Positions 1 to 13,200 of a DNA stretch of 64,000 bases are shown here, in pieces (position 1 is the stretch's first letter; each line of letters begins with the position of its first letter). The stretch comes from Nematostella vectensis (Eukaryota > Cnidaria > Anthozoa > Actiniaria > Edwardsiidae), in contig NC_064037.1 in assembly GCF_932526225.1 (NCBI RefSeq), positions 7,918,203 through 7,982,202 on the forward strand, in the 5' to 3' direction. The notes beneath the pieces were generated by a model. That model made no database searches. It worked only from the letters and a program-made list of their open reading frames with translations, and was not told the origin of the DNA. Position numbers and translations under genes: made by a program.

Positions 1-652
1 ACTTGCTTATGGTATGCAACAATGAAGGATAGTTGAAAATAATTTTGATAATTTTGATAAATACTTTTCATATTATCATCCAATATTGTTATTAACAGAG
101 TTAGTGAGTGAGTGACCCTATACGAAGTCGTAGTCATAGTGCTTTAATGTTATTTACAGGTCAGTTACAATGAATGTATTATTACAGTAGAAGGAGATAT
201 AGGGTTAAGTGATATGATATGGCAGCCATATGAAGTAAGATGAGAGATGAGACCGAGCTTGGATCGTGAGAGTATGGCGGGATGGGAGATGGCCTGCAAC
301 AAAAACATCACAAATCAAATACGAAGTATTAAAACTGCATATCTAATTTTATCCAAAAGCCAGATACGGTCCTTACTCAAATACTTGCACTTTGGTCAGA
401 AATTGGCTTGAAAAAAAAACTCAATCCTGTAACCAGACAACTAGTTGTACATTAGTAAATTATTTTTTATACAAAATCAACAGAATCACCTCAACATGTC
501 ATCAACAAACAAATCACACATCCGATGATTTTAGATTTATCCAGCTTATTCTACCTTAAATGTCTCAGCACTTGTTGGACAAACTAGAATAACCATTGTT
601 ATTGCTCTTCCTTCACCTCCCCAATGTCTCAATCACTTCAAGACATTTCATC
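1..652. other. No gene seen; probable 3' flank/UTR of the VWA gene
   Basis: AT-rich unique sequence downstream of the last VWA exon, which lies on the minus strand. I see no further splice acceptor followed by a recognisable domain, so this is probably 3' UTR and flank. No clear AATAAA signal was found in the antisense direction close to the stop codon, so the true 3' end is unknown and the gene might continue outside the window. Confidence 0.4.
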
Positions 653-1230
653 CTAAGACAATTTTTTCATACCTTTGCAAGCCTTGTCTTTAATAGTCTG
701 GATGACAGGGTCCAATTTGTCGAAGTCGGCCGTCACCACGTGGTCGGGTTTGGGGTCACTGCCCATCGAGTCTAACTGGCCCTGGTCATAGTTCTTCCCG
801 ATGCCAAGAGCAAATATTTCTACCCCCATATCACGCAGTGCTTTAGCAGGACCCGCGACGTCGTCACTAGATATTCCATCCGTCATGACAATCAGAATAC
901 GAGGAACCCCACTTCGTACAGGGGCACTGTATAAGTCGTCCTTGGCCAGAGTCAAGCCTTTGCCCGCATATGTGCCCTGGCCAGGGTAATTGGTAGCGTT
1001 GACAGCTGCAGTAATCGATGCTGCATCATAATGATCGTCAAACTTGAATTCAACATTCGAGTCACTCGAGAAGAGAACAAGACCAAAGTGTGAGTCATCT
1101 TTGGACACCATGAAAGATTTGACGAACTTGTTGATGAAGTTTTTGCATCTCTGGAAGTTTCCTTTAGCGTAAAACTCAACGCTACCAGATCCATCCAGAA
1201 GAAACCCCACATCTACCTTTGCCTTGCAGA
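653..1230 (-). CDS. Exon 25 of the VWA gene: VWA domain, duplication copy I, probable terminal exon
   Basis: Same domain as copies II-IV apart from a few residues (NYPGQGTYAG here, KYPGMGTYAG in the others). After ACKG the frame continues MKKLS and stops at 653. I take this as the last exon because no further coding exon is visible to the left. A GTATGA donor in the same place as in the other copies leaves open that splicing continues past the window edge. Confidence 0.7.
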
Positions 1231-4200
1231 CTGTAACAGAGAAAGAACGGAATCGATTTTGATTTTTGGTTTTTAAGGCACCATCGTCTTCAGGCGATGC
1301 AGAGTGACTTTCAGTTTGCTCTCTAGGGCGTCATAAATTGTGCTTTGTTCCTTATTATAAAAGCAAATAAAGCCCTAACCGTTTCTAGGATATTTGTACT
1401 GATATATCACCCTTTCCCTTACCTTTAACAGTTGGAGTTTGGGTTGGCGGTGGAGCTGAAAGTAAATAAAGGGGAAACTTTTAAGAGAACTAGTTTGACA
1501 CCTTTTATTAAGTTAAATCTGTTACGAAGCTATTGAAGTGGGCTGACAAGATGTATTGTAGTATATACTCACAACGAGTGCAAATCAAAGAAGGTACGTT
1601 AATTGATTTATATCAACTTGCATAAGTTGTCATTAGACTTCCACGTTTTGGATCCCTGCCAAGGAAAGGTTTGCATAGGAAAAAATAGACCTCCAAAACA
1701 ATCCCGGTCGTTGTTCACATCTTGTTATTATTCAAATCAGACAATGTACCCTTTCAGTAGAGTGAATACGGTTATTTCAATTTTGCAAACTAATAACCGA
1801 ATCATCTGAATTGTGCAACAACAAGATTTAAACAGAGATAGTTTTATTTAATAAGAAAATCTCAGACGACATTTCTCGGACAAGAGTATCCAAGTTACTT
1901 ACTCGTGTGACGAACCTCGCCAAGGAGGTGATGAGGGTCACACTTACTTGAACCTAGGAGGCGTTATTTGAAACATTCAAAAGGTATTGAGGGACCGGTT
2001 GTTGGACTAAACTAGAGTGCTCGATGTAATCTAACGCGTTCTAATTATTAATAACACTGCCAAAAGAACTTGTCAATACCATTGCAAGCCTTGTCTTTGA
2101 TGGTCTGGATGACAGGGTCCAATTTGTCGAAGTCGGCCGTCACCACGTGGTCGGGTTTGGGGTCACTGCCCATCGAGTCTAACTGGCCCTGGTCATAGTT
2201 CTTCCCGATGCCAAGAGCAAATATTTCTACCCCCATATCACGCAGTGCTTTAGCAGGACCCGCGACGTCGTCACTAGATATTCCATCCGTCATGACAATC
2301 AGAATACGAGGAACCCCACTTCGTACAGGTGCACTGTATAAGTCGTCCTTGGCAAGAGTCAAGCCTTTGCCCGCATATGTTCCCATACCGGGGTACTTGG
2401 TAGCATTGACAGCTGCAGTAATCGATGCTGCATCATAATGATCGTCAAACTTGAATTCAACATTCGAGTCACTCGAGAAGAGAACAAGACCAAAGTGTGA
2501 GTCATCTTTGGACACCATGAAAGATTTGACGAACTTGTTGATGAAGTTTTTGCATCTCTGGAAGTTTCCTTTAGCGTAAAACTCAACGCTACCAGATCCA
2601 TCCAGAAGAAACCCCACATCTACCTTTGCCTTGCAGACTGTAACAGAGGAAGAACGGAATCGATTTTGTTTTTTTGGTTTTTAAGGCACCATCGTCTACA
2701 GGCGATGCAGAGTGACTTTCAGTTTGCTCTCTAGGGCGTCATAAATTGTGCTTTATTCCTTATTATAAAAGCAAATAAAGCCCTAACCGTTTCTAGGATA
2801 TTTGTACTGATATATCACCCTTTCCCTTACCTTTAACAGTTGGAGTTTGGGTTGGCGGTGGAGCTGTAAGTAAATGAAGGAGAAACTTTTAAGAGAACTA
2901 GTTTGACAACTTTTATTAAGTTAAATCTGTTACGAAGCTATTGAAGTGGGCTGACAAGATGTATTGTAGTATATACTCACAACGAGTGCAATCAAAGAAG
3001 GTACGTTAATTGATTTATATCAACTTGCATAAGTTGTCATTAGACTTCCACGTTTTGGATCCCTGCCAAGGAAAGGTTTGCATAGGAAAAAATAGACCTC
3101 CAAAACAAATCTTGTTGTTGTCGGTCGTTGTTCACATCTTGTTACTATTCAAATCAGACAATGTCCCCATTCAGTAGAGTGAATACGGTTATTTCAATTT
3201 TGCAAACTAATAACCGAATCATCTGAATTGTGCAACAACAAGATTTAAACAGAGATAGTTTTATTTAATAAGAATATCTTAGACGACATTTCTCGGACAA
3301 GAGTATCCAAGTTACTTACTCGTGTGACGAACCTCGCCAAGGAGGTGATGATGGTCAAACTTACTTGAACCCAGGAGTGTTATTTGAGACATTCAAAAGG
3401 TATTGAGGGACCGGTTGTTGGACTAAACTAGAGTGCTCGATATAATCTAACGCTTTCTAATCATTAATAAGACTGCGAAAAGAATTTGTCAATACCATTG
3501 CAAGCCTTGTCTTTGATGGTCTGGATGACAGGGTCCAATTTGTCGAAGTCAGCCGTCACCACGTGGTCGGGTTTGGGGTCACTGCCCATCGAGTCTAACT
3601 GGCCCTGGTCATAGTTCTTCCCGATGCCAAGAGCAAATATTTCTACCCCCATATCACGCAGTGCTTTAGCAGGACCCGCGACGTCGTCACTAGATATTCC
3701 ATCCGTCATGACAATCAGAATACGAGGAACCCCACTTCGTACAGGGGCACTGTATAAGTCGTCCTTGGCCAGAGTCAAGCCTTTGCCCGCATATGTTCCC
3801 ATACCGGGGTACTTGGTAGCATTGACAGCTGCAGTAATCGATGCTGCATCATAATGATCGTCAAACTTGAATTCAACATTCGAGTCACTCGAGAAGAGAA
3901 CAAGACCAAAGTGTGAGTCATCTTTGGACACCATGAAAGATTTGACGAACTTGTTGATGAAGTTTTTGCATCTCTGGAAGTTTCCTTTAGCGTAAAACTC
4001 AACGCTACCAGATCCATCCAGAAGAAACCCCACATCGACCTTGGCCTTGCAGACTGTAACAGAGGAAGAACGGAATCGATTTTGATTTTTTGGTTGTTAA
4101 GGCACCATCGCCTACAGGCGATGCAGTGTGACTTTTAGTTTGCTCTCTAGGGCGTCATAAATTGTACTTTGTTCCTTATTATAAAAGCAAATAAAGCCCT

Positions 4201-7200
4201 AACCGTTTCTAGGATATTTGTACTGATATATCACCCTTTCCCTTACCTTTAACAGTTGGAGTTTGGGTTGGCGGTGGAGCTGAAAGTAAATGAAGGAGAA
4301 ACGTTTAAGAGAACTAGTTTGACACCTTTTATTAAGTTAAATCTGGTACGAAGCTATTGAAGTGGGCTGACAAGATGTATTGTAGTATATACTCACAACG
4401 AGTGCAAATCAAAGATGGTACGTTAATTGATTTATATCAACTTGCATAAGTTGTCATTAGACTTCCACGTTTTGGATCCCTGCCAAGGAAAGGTTTGCAT
4501 AGGAAAAAATAGACCTCCAAAACAAATCTTGTTGTTGTCGGTCGTTGTTCACATCTTGTTACTATTCAAATCAGACAATGTCCCCATTCAGTAGAGTGAA
4601 TACGGTTATTTCAATTTTGCAAACTAATAACCGAATCATCTGAATTGTGCAACAACAAGATTTAAACAGAGATAGTTTTATTTAATAAGAATATCTTAGA
4701 CGACATTTCTCGGACAAGAGTATCCAAGTTACTTACTCGTGTGACGAACCTCGCCAAGGAGGTGATGAGGGTCAAACTTACTTGAACCCAGGAGCGTTAT
4801 TTGAGACATTCAAAAGGTATTGAGGGACCGGTTGTTGGACTAAACTAGAGTGCTCGATATAATCTAACGCGTTCTAATCATTAATAAGACTGCGAAAAGA
4901 ATTTGTCAATACCATTGCAAGCCTTGTCTTTGATGGTCTGGATGACAGGGTCCAATTTGTCGAAGTCGGCCGTCACCACGTGGTCGGGTTTGGGGTCACT
5001 GCCCATCGAGTCTAACTGGCCCTGGTCATAGTTCTTTCCGATGCCAAGAGCAAATATTTCTACCCCCATATCACGCAGTGCTTTAGCAGGACCCGCGACG
5101 TCGTCACTAGATATTCCATCCGTCATGACAATCAGAATACGAGGAACCCCACTTCGTACAGGGGCACTGTATAAGTCGTCCTTGGCCAGAGTCAAGCCTT
5201 TGCCCGCATATGTTCCCATACCGGGGTACTTGGTAGCATTGACAGCTGCAGTAATCGATGCTGCATCATAATGATCGTCAAACTTGAATTCAACATTCGA
5301 GTCACTCGAGAAGAGAACAAGACCAAAGTGTGAGTCATCTTTGGACACCATGAAAGATTTGACGAACTTGTTGATGAAGTTTTTGCATCTCTGGAAGTTT
5401 CCTTTAGCGTAAAACTCAACGCTACCAGATCCATCCAGAAGAAAACCCACATCGACCTTGGCCTTGCAGACTGCAAAACAAGTGATAAGAGATAATGATT
5501 TTCTTGCATCGAAATTCAACATTCCATTTAAATCTCTCATGTGCATCTGTTTAATAATTACCAAAGTTGTTCTCGCAAAACCATATTCTTCCAAATTTTT
5601 GTCTGCTTACTCCATTATATCTGGGGTACTTGTTTGAAGGTAAGTGTCAGTTAAGTAAGCTATGTTAGCTGTGTATGAAATGTAAGCACAGAGTACATTC
5701 GACAAATTCATGGGCTATACAGACCATCATACGTTGAAAGTCTCATTTACCTTTGGGGGTTGTTCCACCGGACGGAGCACCTGTGGAGGGAACAAATACG
5801 ATCAATGTAGCCACACCTCTGCACGTCTAGGAGCATTGCGAATAATCGATATGATGCCATAAACATGAACATGCAAGTTATAGTAAAACGTGCATATCAT
5901 GCAACAATAAAATAAACAAAGGGATTATAAGAAAGACAAACACAGCCAATCAAGAAAAGTAAACAGACCTTCCAAGAAGTGTGCCAAAGAAGTGTAAACA
6001 AAGCCATTCCAAGAATTGACAAAGCTATTTCAGGTTTTATGAGACGTGCCATTCCAAAAAGTCCATGCGAAAATAAGACAAAAAAACTCACCTTTAAATG
6101 GACGTGATAGAATAAAAAAATGAATACATCGAAATGAACACATCGAAAAACGGCTCGTCGCAATAGGTCTCTCGCCTTTCGGATCGTATGTAGTGTAGTT
6201 AATGATTGAAGACAATGATTTCGTTGCTCATGTTAGGTATGAGTGTGTCTTTAGATAAAATCTTGAGCTTGAAACTTCACAGTGTGAAATGGTAGAAGAA
6301 AGGAACAAAACCACGGGAGAGAAAATACCCTTTTCAGTGAGAGAAAACGAGCACAGAGAACTCCTCCTTTAAAGTATAAAGAACTAAGAAGTTGGTTTTT
6401 CACTATTATTATATGATAAGCAACAGTATTAGCTACAAAGTCACAATAGACTCATAGCCTTGATAATGATGATAACGATGATGTATGTGATAATTAAATT
6501 GATGATGATGCAAGCGCGTAGCCATGGTTTGCTAAAGGATGGGAGAGGTAGTCCTCAAGTCATAGACATTATGCGAAAATGAGTTCTACAATCCTTAATT
6601 TGATTGCTGGACCAAATGGGGATTCCCGCGCCTCCTGCGCACTTCCCTAGCTACGCGCCTGGATAACATGGGTGTTGGTAAGGCTGGCAATCTTGGATGA
6701 AGGACATGCGCCATGTCCCTGGTCACAAACACCATCAGGGCATGATGTCCTCTTGTTAGGCTCTCGCACCCTTTGTTTGCCTTATATACAAAATAACATT
6801 CACACCAAGTAAAAATTAAAGGTATGACATATTTGTATATGTTACAAATTGACTTGAAAATTGCCATGGATCACTCACCAGTGGGCTGCGGTGAAGATCC
6901 CGCCGGTCCTGCCAAACAAAGTTAAAGGGTTATCATGTTGCCATAGATAAAATAAATGCGTTAAAGATGATTTGGTAGAAGTTTGCACCCTGCAATCTCA
7001 AGCATTTGCTCGGGTGAATTTCGTTGGGCTATATCAAGGGGACGGTCCTCTTTAATATAGCCTACGTGTAGCCGCTGACTCGCGAAAATATCCTCTCGTA
7101 GCTACGAGAGAATATCTTCGCGAGTCAGCGGCTACACGTAGGCTACTTTAATATTGTCCCAAATTGATTTTATTTCCCGTGGCCTCCTATTGTTTTCCAT

Positions 7201-10200
7201 ACAAGTGCCAACAAAATAGTTGGGTCTTTTACGGCTCACCTGTCACTCCCTACAAGTGTGAGTAGGTGCTTAAGACCGAGGAAGGAATATATACTTCTAA
7301 ACAGTGCCATAGCGAGAAATAAACCAAGGCAGTGCCACTAGAACCAATGCAAGATTACTATGACGGAGGCAATACCACTATGTTCATGGCAAGATTACTA
7401 TGACGAAGGCCATTCCGCTATGTCCGAGGCAATATTACTATGACGAAGGCAATACCGCTATGTTCATGGCAAGATTACTATGACGAAGGCAATACCGCTA
7501 TGTTCATGGCAAGATTACTATGACAAAGGCAATACCGCTATGTTCATGGCAAGATTACTATGACGAAGGCAATACCGCTATGTTCATGGCAAGATTACTA
7601 TGACGAAGGCAATACCGCTATGTTCGAGGCAAGATTATTATGACGAAGGCAATACCGCTATGTCCGAGGCAAGATTATTATGACCAAGGCAATACCGCTA
7701 TGTCAGAGGCAATATTACTATGACGAAGGCAATACCGCTATGTTCATGGCAAGATTACTATGACGAAGGCAATACCGCTATGTTCATGGCAAGATTACTA
7801 TGACGAAGGCAATACCGCTATGTTCGAGGCAAGATTATTATGACAAAGGCAATACCGCTATGTCCGAGGCAAGATTATTATGACCAAGGCAATACCGCTA
7901 TGTCCGAGGCAATATTACTATGACGAAGGCAATACCGCTATGTTCATGGCAAGATTACTATGACGAAGGCAATACCGCTATGTTCATGGCAAGATTACTA
8001 TGACGAAGGCAATACCGCTATGTTCGAGGCAAGATTATTATGACGAAGGCAATACCGCTATGTCCGAGGCAAGATTATTATGACCAAGGCAATACCGCTA
8101 TGTCAGAGGCAATATTACTATGACGAAGGCAATACCGCTATGTTCATGGCAAGATTACTATGACGAAGGCAATACCGCTATGTTCATGGCAAGATTACTA
8201 TGACGAAGGCAATACCGCTATGTTCGAGGCAAGATTATTATGACAAAGGCAATACCGCTATGTCCGAGGCAAGATTATTATGACCAAGGCAATACCGCTA
8301 TGTCCGAGGCAATATTACTATGACGAAGGCAATACCGCTATGTTCATGGCAAGATTACTATGACGAAGGCAATACCGCTATGTTCGAGGCAAGATTACTA
8401 TGACGGAGGCAATACCGCTATGTTCATGGCAAGATTACTATGACGAAGGCAATACCGCTATGTTCATGGCAAGATTACTATGACGAAGGCAATACCGCTA
8501 TGCTCGAGGCAAGATTACTATGACGAAGGCAATACCGCTATGTTCGAGGCAAGATTACTATGACGAAGGCAATACCGCTATGCTCGAGGCAAGATTACTA
8601 TGACGAAGGCAATACCGCTATGCTCGAGGCAAGATTACTATGACGAAGGCAATACCGCTATGCTCGAGGCAAGATTACTATGACGGAGGCAATACCGCTA
8701 TGCTCGAGGCAAGATTACTATGACGAAGGCAATACCGCTATGCTCGAGGCAAGATTACTATGACGAAGGCAATACCGCTATGTTCGAGGCAAGATTACTA
8801 TGACGAAGGCAATACCGCTATGCTCGAGGCAAGATTACTATGACGAAGGCAATACCGCTATGTCCGAGGCAAGATTACTATGACGAAGGCAATACCGCTA
8901 TGTTCGAGGCAAGATTACTATGACGAAGGCAATACCGCTATGCTCGAGGCAAGATTACTATGAAAAAAGGCAATACCACTATTTCCGAGGCAAGATTACT
9001 ATGGCCTAGGAGTATCAGTAGGACCGAGATAAGAAGAGTGACAACGTAGGGCCCGTGATCAGACGCTCAGATTGGTGTTCCTAATGATCTGTCGTGGCAG
9101 CTGTACATCCCGGCTTTCTCAAGGTAGTGCGCGTTGGCTCATGCAAACTTCGTGGTGTGTAAGAACTACCTTTCGCCTTGCAAGCCATATCTTTAATTTC
9201 CTGAATAACTGAATCAAGACTGTCAAAATCGCTTTTTAAGACGTGTTGCTTGTCTGTGGCAATCAAGTTTAATTCATCCTCTTTGAATTCTTTACCAATA
9301 CCAACGGCGAACACTGTTACCCCCGAGTTCTTAAGCTTGTTGGCCGGATCCACCACTGAATCCTTGGATGCACCGTCTGTGAGGACTATGAGAACATCTG
9401 GAACCTCCTTCCTGTTATCAATCTGGTACAGCCCATCCATGGCCAGTGTTAAGGCTTGGCCTGTCTTGGTTCCACCCCCAGTGAACGTGATCTTTGAGAT
9501 TTTGTCCAAGACACCTTGTTTATCCGTGACTTGTCCAAAAGGCTTTAGTATCTCAGCTTTGTGGTCATAACGAATAATTCCAACATGCGTTCCTTGCTTT
9601 GAGACCTCGAATTCTTTCACGATTCCACCGACAAAGTCTAGAACCTTTTTAAAGTTTCCTTTTCCGTAGAATTCGATGCTTCCAGACGAGTCAATGATAA
9701 ATCCCAGGTCTACAACAGCCTTGCAAACTGAAACAAAACAAAAATAACAAGGAATTAAAATAATGAAGGGTATGCCAGATCAGATATGTTAACTGCATTT
9801 TAAAAGAGTCCGCTCGGATTTTTCTAATACCGCCTATCATTTTTATTTTAAAACATTTACCTTCTGGTGTTGGAGAAGTAGGTGCTGGTGATGACGAAAC
9901 TGAAGGTGAAAATGGAATGGAAAAAAAGTTAAGGTTAAGGGTGTTGTGAGACGTCTTTTGCACGTTGTTTAAGAGAGTTCACCGGAGCGATTTGAGTTAT
10001 GTTGTTTTGGTTATAGTACATCTATATCTATAAGCGTCGTCGGTATTGTTGATCAACACACATGACTTAGCATGGCGTCAGTATTGCATCGTGATGTTTT
10101 TGGTGCTACCCACGTGAGGTTAATGGCAGTTCTAGAGAGGCTAGAGACAGCAAATATAACCCTTAACACAGGCAAGGGTGTCGAGTTCGTAAACCACGTA

Positions 10201-13200
10201 AGGCAGAAGCCACCAGAAGGCTGAAAGAGCCAACTAAGCCCTTGACAAGCCCTTGCGTGAGCCCCACTGACATCGCCTAATGTTACACCAGATAGGCATG
10301 TAAAGGCAGCAGCCAAAGAAGTTTCAGTTTATCGGTGGTTACCAGAAGTGGGCGTATTGTTAAATCGCCAAAACTGTATATGTTTGAACAATGAAAGGCT
10401 TTATCAGAGATGTTTCCTAGGATAAGATGAACATCTTAGAAGGGAAATGTTGTGCACACTGGGTTTAAGAAAGTTTACCAAAGCGATCCGAGTTGTCATG
10501 TTGTTCTGGTTTGTACTTGTAAATCTAAAAAAAGGGGGAAGGGAGAAAGGGGAGGTAAAGGAATGGGAGAGAAAAAGAACGAGAAGGGAAAGTTGATAAA
10601 AAGGCTGAGGAGAGGGTTTAAGAAAAAGGTTTAGGTCGTACAGAAGACACACTTGGAGTAGAGGGCCAAGAAAGGCAGCGAAGGGGCAAAAACAAAAAGG
10701 AGGATAGTTTAATACCTGTTGGACTTGCTGTTGGACTTGCTGTTGGACTTGCTGTTGGACTTGCTGTTGGACTTGCAGTGGGGCTTGAAGTGGAGGTGGC
10801 TGTTATTAGAAAAAAAGTTTTTAATGCTTTACACTAAAATTGGCTGAGATAATTAGGGATGAGGCATAAATGAGGAGAGGGTTGAAATAGACATGTGTAC
10901 CCATTAGTTCTAGACGGGGGGATTTCAGGAGGAGTTCTTCCGTGAATTGCCTTATATTTCATCATATTTTAAAGCAAATTTTCTGAAAATGGGGGCGTGA
11001 CCTGCTCCGTCCTATCCTAGATCCGCCCATAATGGATGAGGGTGGTGTGACGTGAAGTTGACGTGGCAGGGTGTCCACATATAGTTATGGAGAAGGGGAA
11101 AGTTAAGACGGTGGTCACTGAGAAGTAACATTTCAAGTAGGTTTTATACCTGCTGATGGGCTTCTAGTTGGGCTTGAAGTGGCAGTTCCTGTTGAAATAA
11201 GATAAAAAGGCTTCAGATGGAATAGTTAGGAGGTCAGAAAATAAGAACGAATGATCTTCAACATTTTCTACTATAAAAGCCATGACAAAACAATCAGTTT
11301 TCTTTTGTTAGGTTTGCAAAAGTGCGCATGTCAGATGTGTGGCAGTGCTATTTCAAAAAGGGTTGTCCGTGGGAAACGGCAAATGGCGATTGGCAAATGG
11401 CAGTTGGACCTAGAGGAACCCTGGTTCTCCTTGAATTTCTACCAAATGCTGAGGAATATGGATAAATCGTACAATTGACTTTGCTGGACTTTATTTAGCA
11501 TCTTTATGTTTACTAATTTTTAGTACCCATAAGCACTTTCGGGCTGGGAACTGCCATTTACCATTTGCCATTCGCCATTTGCACTGACAACTTTTTTTTA
11601 AAGGTGTATACGAAAATGAGTTGCTTTTGGGGAAAACACAAGGCGGCAGTGTATCAATGATTACACGTCACCTAAAAATAACTTTTTACAATACAGCCTG
11701 TTACTTAATCAACGGCGAAACCCCCAAGTTAGGGCAAGAAAAAAGGTAAATCGTCCCCTGTTTTGGATAAAGGGTTTATTTCCAGAGGATCATGCCTATG
11801 AAAAAAGGTAAATCGTCCCCTGTTTTGGATAAGGGGGTTATTTCCAGAAGATTATGCCTATGAAAAAACGTATTGGAAACTCAGCCTCCCCCTCCGCTTA
11901 GCCTTTCAATATTGGGACTGACTGCTGCTGGGGTTTAAAAAAAGGGAGTGAAACCATCCCTTTGAAAGCGCGTGTTTGTGTTTAAAGAAGACATAGTTGG
12001 TATATGTACCTGACCACATATTGCAGCAATTCAAGGCACTTCAAGCCAGATGCGCACATTCCAACAGCATGCCCACTCGTTCCACAGCACATGCCTGATA
12101 CCATGCTTGGTGCAAATACGCAGTGTACCTTTCCGTGCAAGCATGCTGGTACACGCTTCTAAAGCTCAACACGTTCAAATACGGATCTTGATGGGTACAT
12201 AGTTGTCAAGCTAAACATGCTCAAATACGGTCCTTGTTTTTTACACACTTGTCAGTTTCAACATGTTCATACACGGTTCTTGCTGGGTATACACTCGTCA
12301 GTTTCAACTTGTTATATCTGGTTCTTGCTGTGTATACACTTCTCAGTTTCAACTTGTTTTATCTGGTTCTACTTGCTGGGTATACACTTGTCGAGGTCAA
12401 CATTTTCATATATGGTTATTGCATGGTACAAACTTGTCAAGGTCAACATTTTCATATACGGTCCTTGCATGGTACAGACAGACAAGCCAAGCATGTTGCT
12501 GGTAATATCAGGCCATTTACCTTTAGGCCTTCTAGCTATGGCATAGTAGTACTCTCTTCTCTTATATGCTATAGCTTTCTCTGATCCATAGCAATCATTA
12601 TAAGGCCCCACATTATACAGAGCATGTTTATTTTAATGGCAGGCAGCCACCTACTATATACACAGTTGTTCGCTTGTCATACAAGACATCAAGTTGGGCT
12701 TATCTCATACGCAAAATGGACTGGTTTGCAACTACAGTTTGTTTTAGATTTTGTACCAAACCCCCTAAACTTCGAAGTCATTTGCGCGTGCATCGCGGCT
12801 CGCCGATTCATAATATCTCGTATTTATGTATGAATTTGTAAACTAGAAGCATTGCTGATAATATTTGCAACAGATCAAATCGATCGCACGTTTTGAAGGG
12901 GCTACTAAACTGGTTTCGATTTGAACGGATTTTTGAAAAAATAAATACCAGCGAGAGGCCTTGAAAGGCAATACTCACCAGATGTTGTCGGCCCTGGTGT
13001 TGTTGATGCTGTGGTAAGTTAAAAAGAAAATCCTGTTAGTATACACCAATGACGTGGCAGTATATAACATGGGCGTGTCAGTATATACCATGGTGGTGTA
13101 GTATATACCACGGGTGTGTCAGTATATACCATTGGCGTGTCAGCATATACCACGAGCGTGTCAGTATATACCATGGACGTGTCAGTATATACCATGGGCG

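Larger units (their letters stand above)
653..5470 (-). repeat. Tandem duplication of a 1.41-kb VWA exon-linker cassette, about 3.4 units
   Basis: Equivalent bases in successive VWA exons are spaced 1407, 1416 and 1417 bp. Introns, the 33-nt linker exon and VWA exon are all near-identical between units, for example the shared GGATCC-containing stretch near 1650, 3058 and 4475. Differences are single bases and small indels. The right edge falls at the acceptor of copy IV (5470), the left edge at the donor of copy I. High intron identity argues for recent duplication or ongoing conversion. Confidence 0.93.

Noticed and set aside
801-989. Plus-strand ORFs opposite the VWA exons (also near 2208, 3624, 5041, 9250)
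   Set aside because: Antisense shadows of the conserved VWA coding sequence; they repeat with the cassette and have no features of their own.
6090-6130. Possible extra linker exon with a GTGAGT donor on the minus strand
   Set aside because: A good donor follows CCATTTAAAG, but no acceptor with suitable spacing and open phase-1 frame was found upstream.
12217-12611. Overlapping ORFs in several frames
   Set aside because: They translate a degenerate tandem repeat; no consistent frame, no domain, and the sequence is intronic to the VWA gene.
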